Positions 1 to 7,723 of a stretch of 24,654 nt of DNA are shown here, one piece after another; within the stretch, counting starts at the first letter, position 1; every line of letters begins with the position of its first letter. Position numbers and translations under genes: made by a program. A model generated the notes under the pieces. The model searched no databases and was not told the DNA's origin. It saw nothing but the letters and a program-made list of their open reading frames with translations. Source of the DNA: a virus; the IMG/VR virus record IMGVR_UViG_3300008116_000274, positions 1 through 24,654 of that record; one strand, 5' to 3'.

Positions 1-1
1 C

Positions 2-802
2 GCGCAGTACGAGGGCACGACGCTCGGCCGTCAGGAACTGTACGGCGAGCTGATCGATCCGGAAGAGAGCGCCATCGTGCAGCGCCGCTGGATCAACCTG
101 TGGCCAGCCGACAAGCCGCTGCCGAGGCTCGACTTCATCATCATGTCGCTCGACACGGCCTACACCGAGAAGAGCCTCGACCGTAAGGGCGACCCACACC
201 CGACGGCGTGCGGCGTGTGGGGCCTCTTCACGTACAAGGAGATGAGCCACATCATCCTGCTCGACTGTTGGGAAGACCATCTCGGCCTGCCCGACCTCAT
301 GAAGCGCGTCAAGAAAGAGCTCGAGGTGCGCTACGGCGACGACGAGGACGTGGCCATGATCAGGCCCATGTTCGGCAGCGCCAAGCCGCTGTCGTCGGGG
401 CGCAAGCCCGACCTGTTGCTGATCGAGGACAAGGGCAGCGGCATATCGCTGCGCCAGATGCTCGATCGCGAGGGCATTCAGGCCTTCGCATACAACCCCG
501 GACGCGCAGACAAGCTGTCGCGACTGCACATTGCGTCGCCCATCTTCGCCCAACGCCGCGTCTGGATGCCCGAAAGCGACAAGAAGCCGGGCAAGCCACG
601 ATCGTGGTGCGAGCCGGTGATCCATCAGCTGTGCAGCTTCACCGGCGAGCGCAGCATCAAGCACGACGACCACGTCGACCAGACCACGCAGGCGATCCGC
701 GTCCTCATGGACAAGGGCCTCCTGCGCCTAACCAAGCCGCCGAAGCGCATCGAGGGTGACAGGCCTGCACCAAAAGTGTACAGAAACCCGTATAGCCAGT
801 GA
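2..802 (+). CDS. terL: Terminase large subunit, C-terminal part (5' truncated)
   Basis: This is the nuclease half of the phage DNA-packaging motor, which cuts concatemeric DNA as it is pumped through the portal. The frame is open from base 2, so the gene continues off the left edge and the ATPase domain is missing. The first visible residues (TTLGRQELYGEL) match the stretch just before the nuclease domain in TerL proteins. RNase H-like nuclease acids can be placed: Asp in SLDTAY (codon at 152), the acidic pair in LLIEDKGSG (codon at 425) and the Asp residues of HDDHVDQTTQA (codons at 668 and 677). The last motif is close to the usual DDQVDSTTQ form. An in-frame GTG at 77 is only an internal codon. 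The stop overlaps the region just before the portal gene, the classic TerL-portal order. The fold assignment is firm; the subfamily is not resolved. Confidence 0.92.
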   Translation, partial: AQYEGTTLGRQELYGELIDPEESAIVQRRWINLWPADKPLPRLDFIIMSLDTAYTEKSLDRKGDPHPTACGVWGLFTYKEMSHIILLDCWEDHLGLPDLMKRVKKELEVRYGDDEDVAMIRPMFGSAKPLSSGRKPDLLLIEDKGSGISLRQMLDREGIQAFAYNPGRADKLSRLHIASPIFAQRRVWMPESDKKPGKPRSWCEPVIHQLCSFTGERSIKHDDHVDQTTQAIRVLMDKGLLRLTKPPKRIEGDRPAPKVYRNPYSQ

Positions 803-806
803 AGGA
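801..806 (+). promoter_or_regulatory. Ribosome binding site deciding the portal start
   Basis: GAAGGA lies 7 bases before the ATG at 814. It argues for that ATG rather than the in-frame GTG at 799, which overlaps the terminase stop and would sit upstream of this site. Confidence 0.6.
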
Positions 807-813
807 CGATACA

Positions 814-3384
814 ATGGACGAAGACGAGATGCCCGAAGGCGAGTACGTGGATCTGCCCGACGTTGACGACGACGAGGTCGAAGACACCGAGGACGGCGGC
901 GCGATCGTGCGCTTCGGCGACGACGCCGCACCGAAGGCCGAGAACGAATTCTACGCCAACCTTGCCGAGGACATGCCCGAGCACGAGCTGGCCAGCCTGT
1001 CGACGCAGCTCCTCGACCTGATCAGCAAGGACAAGGACGCACGCAAGAAGCGTGACGAGCAGTACGAGGACGGCCTGCGCCGCACAGGGCTTGGCGACGA
1101 CGCGCCCGGCGGCGCGCAGTTCGAGGGTGCGTCGAAAGTCGTGCACCCCGTCATGACCGAGGCCTGCGTCGACTTCGCGGCGCGCGCCATGAAGGAAATA
1201 TTCCCGTCAGGCGGCCCCGCCAAGGACGCAATCAGCGGCCCGACGACGAGCGACAAGGTCGACAAGGCGAAGCGCAAGACGAGCCTGCTCAACTGGCAGA
1301 TGACGGTGCAGTGCCCCGAGGTACGCGCCGAGCTCGAGCAGCTCATGACGCAGCTGCCACTCGGCGGCGCGCAGTACCTGAAGCTCGGCTGGGACACATC
1401 CCGCAACCGGCCGACGTTCCTATTCGTGCCGATCGACGACATGCTCCTGCCTTACGCCGCGACGAACTTCTACACGGCGCAGCGCAAGACCCACGTGCAA
1501 TATATTACCAGTTTGGACTACGAAAACCGCGTACGCGACGGAATGTACCGCGACGTGGATCTGGCACCGTCCAGCATGGAGCCCGAGCAGTCCGTGGCCG
1601 GACAGGCCAACGATCGCATCGAAGGCCGCGACGCCACCAGCTACAACGAGGACGGCCTGCGCATCGTGTACGAGACCTACGTCACGATGGAAGTCGAGGA
1701 GGGCGAGGGCAACGCGCCGTACATCGTCAGCGTCGACAAGACGACGGGCAAGGTACTTGCAGTTTATCGCAACTGGGACGAGGAAGACGAGGCCCGCGAC
1801 GAGATGTACTGGTTCGTCGAGTTCCCGTTCATCCCGTGGCGCGGTGCGTACCCAATCGGCCTGCCGCACATGATCGGCGGCCTGAGCGGCGCGGCCACCG
1901 GCGCGCTGCGTGCGCTGCTTGACAGTGCGCACATCAGCAACAGCCAGACCATGCTCAAGCTCAAGGGCGGCACGGCAGGCGGGCAGAGCCTGTCGCTGCA
2001 GCCGGGCCAGACCGAGGAGATCGAGGGTGGCCTGAACGTCGACGACGTGCGCAAGCTGGCCATGCCGCTGCCGTACAATCCGCCGTCGCCTGTGCTGTTC
2101 AGCCTGCTCGGCTTCTTGGTCGACGCGGCCAAGGGCGTTGTGCGCACGTCGATGGAAGACATCGCCGACGGCAACCCCAACGCACCAGTCGGCACGACGC
2201 TTGCCAAGCTGGAGCAAGGCGCAGTCGTCTACTCCGCGATCCACAGCCGTCTGCATGACGCAATGGGCCGCATGCTGCGCATCCTCGATCGGCTCAACGG
2301 CTTCAATCTCGACGACGAGAAGCTGCAGAAGGAGGCAGGCGAGGAGCTGGCGACACGCGCAGACTTCGACGGCGTCCTCGACGTTGTGCCAGTCAGCGAC
2401 CCGAACATCTTCTCCGAGGCGCAGCGCTACGCGCAGGTGCAGGCAGTGGCGCAGCGCGCCGCCGCCATCCCCGGCATGTACAACATGCGCAAGGTCGAGG
2501 AGCGCATCCTCGAGACGCTGAAGGTGCCGAACGCGAAGGAGCTGCTCAACCCAGCCGTCGAGCCGTCGGAGCAGAACGCAGTGAACGAGAACGTCGCCGC
2601 ATCGCTCGGTCGGCCCGTCACCGCGTTCCCGAACCAAGACCATCTGGCGCACTTGCAGACGCACATTGCGTACCTGATGTCGCCGACGTTCGGCATGAAC
2701 CCAGTCTTCGCGCCGGTGTACATCCCCGCCATCCTCAACCACATCAAGGAGCACGTCGCGCTGTGGTACGCCAGTAGCGTATTCGACGTGTCGACCGATG
2801 CACTGGGCGGCGAGGATCTCGGCGACCTGATGCGCGACATGGAGCCGAAGGACGTCGAGGGCCGCAAGGCGCTCGATCGCATGTTGGCCGAGGCGTCGAC
2901 GACTGCGTTGACCGAGGGCGGCCAGTTGTTCGCGCAGATACCGCAGATCATCCAACAGGCGCAGCAAGTCATGCAGCAATTCCAACAGCCGCCGATGCAA
3001 GACCCGCGTCTGGCATTGGAAGGCCAGAAGCTGCAGCTCGATCAGCAGAAGATGCAGGCCGAGCAACAGGCCGACGCGCAGCGCGCACAAATGGATGCGC
3101 AAACGGAGGCCGCGCGCATGCAAATGGATGCTCAGCAAATGCAGATGGATGCCCAGAAGATGCAGATGGACGCGCAAATGGGCGCGGCCGAGCTGCAGGC
3201 GAAGGTCACCATCGAGCAACAGAAGCAGCAATCCGAAGACGCACGCACGGCCGCCGAGCTTCAGGCCCGCATGGCCATGAACCAGCAAGACAATCAGACC
3301 GCGATGGCATTGGCGCAGGCCGAGATCCAGAGCGGCGAGAACTTCGCAGTGTCAACCGGCACTGGGATAAACCCGCAACCATAG
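814..3384 (+). CDS. Portal protein with long coiled C-terminal tail
   Basis: The product (856 residues from ATG 814) forms the dodecameric ring at the head vertex through which DNA enters and leaves. The call rests on position directly after terL, on size, and on the N-terminal block around residue 105 (GASKVVHPVMTEACVDF, then ARAMKEIFP), which resembles large portals of podovirus-like environmental phages. The first 50 residues are strongly acidic. The body holds mixed alpha/beta sequence with a conserved-looking SMEDIADGNPNAPVGTT stretch typical of the portal core. From about residue 710 the chain becomes Gln/Met/Ala-rich with no prolines after the first part, predicting a long coiled coil that could form the barrel extending into the capsid, as in P22 gp1. 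It is longer than P22 gp1 (about 725 residues), mostly because of this tail. An in-frame GTG at 799 is an alternative start. Portal identity is likely; subfamily is inferred. Confidence 0.85.
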   Translation: MDEDEMPEGEYVDLPDVDDDEVEDTEDGGAIVRFGDDAAPKAENEFYANLAEDMPEHELASLSTQLLDLISKDKDARKKRDEQYEDGLRRTGLGDDAPGGAQFEGASKVVHPVMTEACVDFAARAMKEIFPSGGPAKDAISGPTTSDKVDKAKRKTSLLNWQMTVQCPEVRAELEQLMTQLPLGGAQYLKLGWDTSRNRPTFLFVPIDDMLLPYAATNFYTAQRKTHVQYITSLDYENRVRDGMYRDVDLAPSSMEPEQSVAGQANDRIEGRDATSYNEDGLRIVYETYVTMEVEEGEGNAPYIVSVDKTTGKVLAVYRNWDEEDEARDEMYWFVEFPFIPWRGAYPIGLPHMIGGLSGAATGALRALLDSAHISNSQTMLKLKGGTAGGQSLSLQPGQTEEIEGGLNVDDVRKLAMPLPYNPPSPVLFSLLGFLVDAAKGVVRTSMEDIADGNPNAPVGTTLAKLEQGAVVYSAIHSRLHDAMGRMLRILDRLNGFNLDDEKLQKEAGEELATRADFDGVLDVVPVSDPNIFSEAQRYAQVQAVAQRAAAIPGMYNMRKVEERILETLKVPNAKELLNPAVEPSEQNAVNENVAASLGRPVTAFPNQDHLAHLQTHIAYLMSPTFGMNPVFAPVYIPAILNHIKEHVALWYASSVFDVSTDALGGEDLGDLMRDMEPKDVEGRKALDRMLAEASTTALTEGGQLFAQIPQIIQQAQQVMQQFQQPPMQDPRLALEGQKLQLDQQKMQAEQQADAQRAQMDAQTEAARMQMDAQQMQMDAQKMQMDAQMGAAELQAKVTIEQQKQQSEDARTAAELQARMAMNQQDNQTAMALAQAEIQSGENFAVSTGTGINPQP
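3091..3180 (+). repeat. Short tandem repeat encoding QMDAQ heptads in the portal tail
   Basis: Copies of ATGGATGC or ATGGACGC begin at 3091, 3124, 3145 and 3166; the last three are exactly 21 bases apart. They encode a seven-residue unit of the form QMDAQxM, matching the heptad period of a coiled coil. The repeat lies wholly inside the portal gene. Confidence 0.75.
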
Positions 3385-3396
3385 GAAGGAAGCGAC

Positions 3397-3534
3397 ATGA
3401 AGAACGACGCAGCACTGAGCAAGGGCAAGGCCAAAGGCAGCTTCACTGCCGATAACACCAACATGCACAAGCTCATGAAAATGGGAATGGACCCAAAGAC
3501 CGCAGTAACTGGTAGTAAAAAGACACCAGCATGA
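3397..3534 (+). CDS. Small basic hypothetical protein (45 aa)
   Basis: This short gene encodes 45 residues beginning MKNDAALSKGKAKG and ending GSKKTPA. It starts 12 bases after the portal stop behind an AGGAAGGAAG ribosome site, a very good initiation context. Its stop overlaps the next start as ATGA, which signals translational coupling. The protein is Lys-rich (10 Lys) and has a Met/Lys-rich centre (MHKLMKMGMDPKTA). No transmembrane segment or known domain is visible. The strong ribosome site, tight fit between neighbours and coding-like composition support a real gene. Its location between portal and co-chaperonin suggests a head-assembly accessory, but that is inference only. Confidence 0.65.
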   Translation: MKNDAALSKGKAKGSFTADNTNMHKLMKMGMDPKTAVTGSKKTPA

Positions 3535-3725
3535 AGATAGAAATGCTGCTCCAGCGCTTGGAGACTGAGCAGGCAAGGCTTGCACGGGAAGCGCTGGAGC
3601 ACCCCTCGGGCCGAGAGCTGTTCGACTACGGTCGGGCTGTCGGCATGTACGCGGGGCTTGAGCACGCGAAACGAACTCTTATCGACATGGTCGCCGAGAG
3701 GGAGACGAAAGACAGGTTTTTATAA
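3531..3725 (+). CDS. Small helical hypothetical protein (64 aa)
   Basis: The product is 64 residues and looks almost entirely alpha-helical. It starts MKIEMLLQRLETEQARLARE, continues through HPSGRELFDYGRAVGMYAG and ends in an amphipathic helix (LEHAKRTLIDMVAERE). The ATG overlaps the preceding stop by four bases and the stop is followed at once by the ribosome site of the co-chaperonin gene, so the three genes should be co-translated. I recall short proteins with a similar RELFDYGR.VG..AGLE pattern in the head region of environmental phages, without an assigned role. No catalytic motif is visible. An accessory role in head assembly is a guess from position. Confidence 0.7.
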   Translation: MKIEMLLQRLETEQARLAREALEHPSGRELFDYGRAVGMYAGLEHAKRTLIDMVAERETKDRFL

Positions 3726-3730
3726 AGGAG
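3724..3730 (+). promoter_or_regulatory. Ribosome binding site deciding the co-chaperonin start
   Basis: AAAGGAG lies 5 bases before the ATG at 3736. The same frame is open back to 3580, but that extension would run through the upstream gene in another frame and add residues with no similarity to the co-chaperonin fold. Confidence 0.7.
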
Positions 3731-3735
3731 CGCAC

Positions 3736-4164
3736 ATGCAAGAATTAGCGAATAAAGTAGACTTCGGTTACGCCAGCGTGGACGAGGCATTCCCGCCTTG
3801 CGAGCCGGGCATACACCCATTTGGCAGCCGCGTGTTGGTGCAGATCCGCACGCCGAAGGCCAAGACGAAGGGCGGGATCATCCTGACTTCGGAGACACGC
3901 GAGACGGACGCGTGGAACACCCAGATCGCGAAGGTGATTTTGGTGGGAGAACTTGCGTTCAAAAACCGTACGACAATGGACCCGTGGCCTGAAGGAAGCT
4001 GGTGCAAGCCGGGCGACTTCGTGCGCGTGCCAAAGTACGGCGGCGACCGCTGGACCGTCAAGACGACCGATGGCGAAAATGAAGCGCTACTGGTAATTTT
4101 CAACGACCTCGATCTTGTGGGCAAGGTGACCGGCGATCCGCTGACCATCAAAGCTTTCATATGA
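3736..4164 (+). CDS. groES: GroES-like co-chaperonin (Cpn10 family)
   Basis: The 142-residue product looks like a phage-encoded co-chaperonin that caps the host GroEL chamber and helps fold capsid proteins. The Cpn10 core begins at HPFGSRVLVQI (about residue 31). It is followed by the mobile loop TKGGIILTSE, which closely matches the GroES loop GGIVLT that binds GroEL. A strand then leads to IAKVILVGELAF (compare the GEVLAVG strand of GroES). KPGDFVRVPKYGGDRW corresponds to the GD-V-F strand that usually precedes the C-terminal half, and EALLVIFNDLDLVGKV to the final strands. It is longer than bacterial GroES (about 97 residues) through an N-terminal leader of about 30 residues, a longer loop before the GD motif and a C-terminal tail. 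It sits upstream of scaffold and capsid, as expected for an assembly helper comparable in role to T4 gp31. I am fairly sure of the fold. Confidence 0.85.
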   Translation: MQELANKVDFGYASVDEAFPPCEPGIHPFGSRVLVQIRTPKAKTKGGIILTSETRETDAWNTQIAKVILVGELAFKNRTTMDPWPEGSWCKPGDFVRVPKYGGDRWTVKTTDGENEALLVIFNDLDLVGKVTGDPLTIKAFI

Positions 4165-4195
4165 TCGATAAGGCTACACAGAAGGGAGCCGGTTT

Positions 4196-5116
4196 ATGAC
4201 TGACAATACACTCAAAGAAGACGACGAGCTAATCCCCATCGAGACCCCGCCCGAGGAGAACGAGGAGGACAGCAAAGTCGAGGCCGACACGTCCGAGGAC
4301 GATGACGACGAGGAAGACGATCGTCTGGCCGACAGCGACGAGGACAACGACGAAGAGGTGCGCACTGGCCGCAACCGGCGTCGCCAACGTCGCCGCGACA
4401 TCCATCGCCGCGCTAGGGAGACCGCCGAGGAGAAGATCCGTCTCCTTGAACAGCAGAACGCAGAAATGCTTCGCCGTCTGTCGTCCGTTGAGGGGCACGC
4501 GATGAACAGCAATGCGCAGACGCTCGACGAGCGTTTGGCAAAGGCGCAGCGCGACATCCAACAGGCAGAGCACTTCATCGCCAAGGCGACTGAGGCTGGC
4601 AATGGCGAGGACGTCGTTGCGGCAATGCGTATCCGCGATCAGGCGATGGCCGAGACAAACCAACTGCAGCAGGCGCGTCAGCAGTTTGAGGAAGCGCGCA
4701 AGCAGAGCGCGTCGCCGCAGGTCAACCCTGCCGTCGTCAACTACGCCAAGGAGTGGATGGCTGCCAACTCATGGTACGACCCGTCGGGCCGTGACCGCGA
4801 CAGCGCACTGACCAAGGCCATCGACAACGAGATCGTGCAGGAGGGCTACAACCCCGCCACGCGCGAGTATTGGGAAGAATTGACGGCCCGAGTGGCGGAC
4901 GCGTTGGGTGAAGGAAACCCAGCTCCGAAGCCAAAAAGGCGCGGCCCGCCAACCGGAAATACACGGGAACACGCGCCCGTAAGCACAAAACGCGAAATAT
5001 ACGTGACACCAGAGCGGAAACAGGCTATGATTGAGGCTGGAGTGTGGGACGACGCCACACTCCGCCAACGCTATCTTAAGGCGTATCAATCGTATGATGC
5101 TGGTCCGGCTCGCTAA
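4196..5116 (+). CDS. Head scaffolding protein (putative)
   Basis: The product (306 residues) has the layout expected of an internal scaffold that shapes the procapsid and is then lost. The first 55 residues are extremely acidic. Residues 56-75 are Arg-rich (GRNRRRQRRRDIHRRARE). A long coiled coil follows (about 75-175) with EEKIRLLEQQNAEMLRRLSS and further Gln/Ala/Glu heptads. A more ordered stretch holds VVNYAKEWMAANSWYDPSGR, and the end is basic (LRQRYLKAYQSYDAGPAR), which could bind the capsid protein. ATG 4196 follows a GAAGGGAG ribosome site. It lies between the co-chaperonin and the capsid gene, the usual slot for a scaffold. No protease motif is visible. The call rests on composition, coiled coil and position, not on a specific sequence signature. 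Confidence 0.7.
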   Translation: MTDNTLKEDDELIPIETPPEENEEDSKVEADTSEDDDDEEDDRLADSDEDNDEEVRTGRNRRRQRRRDIHRRARETAEEKIRLLEQQNAEMLRRLSSVEGHAMNSNAQTLDERLAKAQRDIQQAEHFIAKATEAGNGEDVVAAMRIRDQAMAETNQLQQARQQFEEARKQSASPQVNPAVVNYAKEWMAANSWYDPSGRDRDSALTKAIDNEIVQEGYNPATREYWEELTARVADALGEGNPAPKPKRRGPPTGNTREHAPVSTKREIYVTPERKQAMIEAGVWDDATLRQRYLKAYQSYDAGPAR

Positions 5117-5118
5117 CT

Positions 5119-5123
5119 AGGAG
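5119..5123 (+). promoter_or_regulatory. Ribosome binding site deciding the start at 5132
   Basis: AGGAG lies 8 bases before ATG 5132 and overlaps an in-frame GTG at 5123, so the ATG is the better start. Confidence 0.65.
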
Positions 5124-5131
5124 TGAGACAA

Positions 5132-5686
5132 ATGACAGATAATACAGAAGATAGCCGCCTTAAGAAAGCACCGGAATTCGACGTTGTTGGACGCCGCGAC
5201 ACGAGACGCACGGAGACCCGAGAGGTTACCGAACGCCGTGAGACAAGCGAGGACGACCGACTGGAGATGTTCCGAAACCAACTGTTTAACGACGCACTAC
5301 CTGATTTGCCCGAGATACCGGGGTATCACTTGTGCTGGCTTACTACTACCAACCCGCGTGATCCTATTCACCGGCGTACACAGCTCGGCTACGAGCCAGT
5401 GAGGCCCGAAGAGGTTCCCGGAATGGAGTATGCCTCGGTCAAAACCGGCGAGTATGCCGGTATGATTGCCGTTAACGAGATGCTTGCGTTTAAGCTGCCC
5501 TTGAGCCTTTACGAACGGTTCATGCAGGAAGCTCACCATGATGCTCCGCTACGCGAAGAGGACAAATTGGCTGAAGTCGCAGAAATGATGCGATCAGACG
5601 CCGAGCGAGCCGGTTCAGCGCTACTTGAGGGTGACGGCATGCAGGACATGCGTGAACATAAGCCGCGACGGGGGATTTTCTCCTAA
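5132..5686 (+). CDS. Hypothetical head-cluster protein (184 aa)
   Basis: I do not recognise a named domain. The first 55 residues are charged and probably disordered (RRDTRRTETREVTERRETSE). A folded part follows, starting near LPEIPGYHLCWLTTTNPRDP and continuing through RRTQLGYEPVRPEEVPGMEY and GEYAGMIAVNEMLAFKLPLS. The C terminus is an acidic helix followed by a basic end (EHKPRRGIFS). The GYHLCWLTT--P----R---GYEPV pattern is one I have seen beside scaffold and capsid genes of environmental podovirus-like phages, so a conserved head-assembly role is plausible. The codon usage is less GC-rich than that of the portal and terminase. Start chosen at ATG 5132 because of the AGGAG just upstream. 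The function is unknown. Confidence 0.75.
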   Translation: MTDNTEDSRLKKAPEFDVVGRRDTRRTETREVTERRETSEDDRLEMFRNQLFNDALPDLPEIPGYHLCWLTTTNPRDPIHRRTQLGYEPVRPEEVPGMEYASVKTGEYAGMIAVNEMLAFKLPLSLYERFMQEAHHDAPLREEDKLAEVAEMMRSDAERAGSALLEGDGMQDMREHKPRRGIFS

Positions 5687-5714
5687 GCGGTCAACGCAAC
5701 TCAATCAAAGGTAA

Positions 5715-6281
5715 ATGGACATGAGCACAGTTTCTCAACCGTTCGGCCTTCGTCCTTCGTATTCGCCAAGTGGTGTGGTTCGCCCCACCGCGTACACGAT
5801 TGCATCGGGCTACAGCGCGAACATCCTGCAGAGCCAGCCAGTTAAGATTGGCACTGACGGGACCATCCAAGCAGCCGCCATCGGCGACCGTTACATCGGT
5901 ACGTTCCAAGGCGTTGAATTCACCGACAGCGACGGCCGTCGTCGCGTAAGCAACAAGTGGACAGCCTCTCAGGTTGGTACCGACGTCGTTGCATACGTCA
6001 CGCTCGACCCAAGCATTGTCTATGAAATTCAGGCAAATGGTTCGATCGCCGTGACCGACATCGGCAAGCAAGCGGACTTCACAGTAATCACTGCAGGATC
6101 GACCGTAACAGGTCTGTCGGCGATGATGCTCGACACCGCAACGCTGACCGACACCGGTAACGCGCAAATGCGCATTATCGACCTCGCACCGGCACCAGAC
6201 AACAACTTCGGCGACAACTTCACGATTGTTCAAGTTCAGGTTTCTGAGCATCAGAACGTCGCTGATCGCGCCGCGTACTAA
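5715..6281 (+). CDS. Putative capsid decoration or minor head protein (188 aa)
   Basis: The product is rich in Thr, Val, Ala and Gly with few charged residues, typical of a beta-rich virion protein. It begins MDMSTVSQPFGLRPSYSPSG and carries short strands such as GTDGTIQAAAIGDRYIGTFQ, VVAYVTLDP and FTVITAGSTVTGLS. The end (FTIVQVQVSEHQNV) is also strand-like. It lies immediately upstream of the major capsid gene, where many phages keep the decoration protein or a capsid-stabilising protein. Two starts are possible: ATG 5715 and ATG 5721. The AAAGG at 5707-5711 is 3 bases from the first and 9 from the second, so 5721 may be the true start. No catalytic motif is visible. The structural role is inferred from composition and position. 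Confidence 0.7.
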   Translation: MDMSTVSQPFGLRPSYSPSGVVRPTAYTIASGYSANILQSQPVKIGTDGTIQAAAIGDRYIGTFQGVEFTDSDGRRRVSNKWTASQVGTDVVAYVTLDPSIVYEIQANGSIAVTDIGKQADFTVITAGSTVTGLSAMMLDTATLTDTGNAQMRIIDLAPAPDNNFGDNFTIVQVQVSEHQNVADRAAY

Positions 6282-6295
6282 GGAGGGCTTGAACA

Positions 6296-7210
6296 ATGGC
6301 TACCCCAATGAGAAGTACAGACTTCCGCTCCATCGTTGAACCAATCCTAAACGAAGAGTTCAACGGCATCTATGACCAACGCGCTGACGAATGGTCGCAG
6401 GTCTTCAAAGAGTTCAAGGGCATCCCTCGTAACTACCATGAAGAGCCTGTCCTGTTCGGCTTCGGTGCCGCGCCAGAATTGCCAGACGGCATGCCTGTCA
6501 CGTACCAATCCGGCGGCGTGCTGTTCATCCAGCGCTACGTGTACCGCGTCTACGGCCTTGCCTTTGCATTGACAAAGGTTCTGGTGGAAGACGGCGATCA
6601 CATCCGTATCGGTCAGACCTACGCTCGTCACCTTGCGCAGTCGCTGATCGAAACCAAGGAAACCCTTGGTGCCAACATCCTCAACCGCGCATTCAACAAC
6701 GCGTTTGCAGGCGGCGACGGCGTATCGCTCGTTAACACGGCTCACCCAACTGCCGCAGGCACGTTCTCGAACCAGCTCTCGACCGCTGCGAACCTTTCGC
6801 AAACGTCACTTGAGCAGTTGCTGATCCAGATCCGCAACGCGGTAGACAACAACGGCAAGCGCATCCGCTTGACACCTAAGAAGATCGTTTCCGGTCCTTC
6901 GAACGTGTTCCAAGCTGAAGTATTGCTGAAGTCCGCACTGCGTGCAGGCACTGCAAACAACGACGTCAACCCTGTCCGCTCGATGGGAATGTTGGACGGC
7001 GGTCAGGCCAACTTGTCGCGTATCACCTCGACCACTGCATGGTGGATCCAGACTGACGCGCCAGAAGGCCTGAAGCTTGCAATGCGTCGCGGTCTTGAGA
7101 AGAGCATGGAAGGTGATTTCGAAACCGACAGCATGCGCTACAAGGCCACAGAGCGTTACAACTTCGGTTGGACCGATCCACGCGGCGTATACGGTACGGC
7201 TGGCATCTAA
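6296..7210 (+). CDS. Major capsid protein
   Basis: The 304-residue product is the likely shell protein with an HK97-type fold. It follows scaffold and the decoration-type gene. It has one of the best ribosome sites in the window (AAGGAGGG at 6280-6287, 8 bases before ATG), as expected for the most abundant virion protein. Recognisable stretches are the N-arm-like start (TDFRSIVEPILNEEFNGIYD), an extended E-loop-like region (QSGGVLFIQRYVYRVYGLAF), the long spine-helix-like segment (HLAQSLIETKETLGANILNR), an AHPTAAG turn, and a P-domain-like stretch (RLTPKKIVSGPSNVFQAEVL). It ends WTDPRGVYGTAG, a common capsid terminus. The length fits unprocessed capsid proteins without a delta domain. A strong hairpin follows directly. 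The pattern recalls the Mu gpT-like branch, but that is less certain than the capsid call. Confidence 0.88.
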   Translation: MATPMRSTDFRSIVEPILNEEFNGIYDQRADEWSQVFKEFKGIPRNYHEEPVLFGFGAAPELPDGMPVTYQSGGVLFIQRYVYRVYGLAFALTKVLVEDGDHIRIGQTYARHLAQSLIETKETLGANILNRAFNNAFAGGDGVSLVNTAHPTAAGTFSNQLSTAANLSQTSLEQLLIQIRNAVDNNGKRIRLTPKKIVSGPSNVFQAEVLLKSALRAGTANNDVNPVRSMGMLDGGQANLSRITSTTAWWIQTDAPEGLKLAMRRGLEKSMEGDFETDSMRYKATERYNFGWTDPRGVYGTAGI

Positions 7211-7212
7211 TT

Positions 7213-7239
7213 GGGTTGGGGGACTTCGGTCCCCCTCCC
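7213..7239 (+). terminator. UUCG-loop hairpin after the capsid gene
   Basis: GGGGGAC (7218-7224), loop TTCG, GTCCCCC (7229-7235) form a perfect 7-bp stem with the extra-stable UUCG tetraloop. GGG at 7213-7215 can pair with CCC at 7237-7239 across a small internal loop. The following bases (TTCTCT) are only moderately T-rich, so it may act as a partial terminator or as a 3' stabiliser of capsid mRNA rather than a full stop. Confidence 0.7.
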
Positions 7240-7259
7240 TTCTCTAAAGGAGAAACTAA

Positions 7260-7703
7260 ATGTCACAAACTACTTGGAGCGGACCACTCGCCTCTGGCGA
7301 CCGCAACGCAGGCGAAAGCGGCGGCCCGAACATCGGCCTCGTCACTCTTAGCCAAACCGCGCTGATCAACTTCGACGCCACACTGGTACAAAACGCGACG
7401 TTCAACATCCCTGCGTCTTCGCAGATTGTTGACTTCTACGTTGACGTGCTGACGGCGTACGACAGTGCAACGTCCGCGACGCTTTCGGCTGGTACCGCTT
7501 CTGGCGGCACCCAGTACCTGAGCGGCGTGAGCGTCAAGACGGCGGCTCGCCGCTCGAATGGCTTCAGCGCTGCGCAGCTTGCTGCAATGGACGATGTTGG
7601 TACGAACCGCTCGGTCGTCGCAACTGTAACCTCCGTCGGCCAGCCGACTGCAGGTCAGGTTCGCGTCACCATGCTGTACGTTCAAACAACGGCTGATGAC
7701 TAA
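7260..7703 (+). CDS. Putative structural protein, beta-rich (147 aa)
   Basis: The product is 147 residues, Ala/Thr/Ser/Val-rich and low in charge, with alternating strand-like segments (FNIPASSQIVDFYVDVLTAY, VRVTMLYVQTT). The N terminus (SGPLASGDRNAGESGGPNIG) resembles openings of minor capsid proteins. ATG 7260 follows AAAGGAG at 7246-7252. The gene lies between two strong hairpins, so its transcript level may differ from that of the capsid gene. No domain name can be given with confidence. Position directly after the capsid gene and composition suggest a head or decoration protein, but a head-tail joining role is also possible. Confidence 0.7.
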   Translation: MSQTTWSGPLASGDRNAGESGGPNIGLVTLSQTALINFDATLVQNATFNIPASSQIVDFYVDVLTAYDSATSATLSAGTASGGTQYLSGVSVKTAARRSNGFSAAQLAAMDDVGTNRSVVATVTSVGQPTAGQVRVTMLYVQTTADD

Positions 7704-7716
7704 TCGCTAAAGCGAT
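7703..7716. repeat. Short perfect palindrome after the structural gene
   Basis: ATCGCTAAAGCGAT begins at the last base of the stop codon: a 6-bp arm, AA, and the complementary arm. It is too tight for a normal hairpin loop but could extend the terminator region just downstream. Confidence 0.4.
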
Positions 7717-7723
7717 GGTATAG

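Noticed and set aside
1420-3288. Long open frame on the - strand (622 codons) opposite the portal gene
   Set aside because: It is a shadow of GC-rich codon usage. The predicted protein is Leu/Arg/His/Val-rich with no domain, and the + strand portal frame is well supported.
3580-3735. Upstream extension of the co-chaperonin frame
   Set aside because: It overlaps the small gene at 3531 in another frame and lacks a ribosome site, while AAAGGAG precedes ATG 3736.
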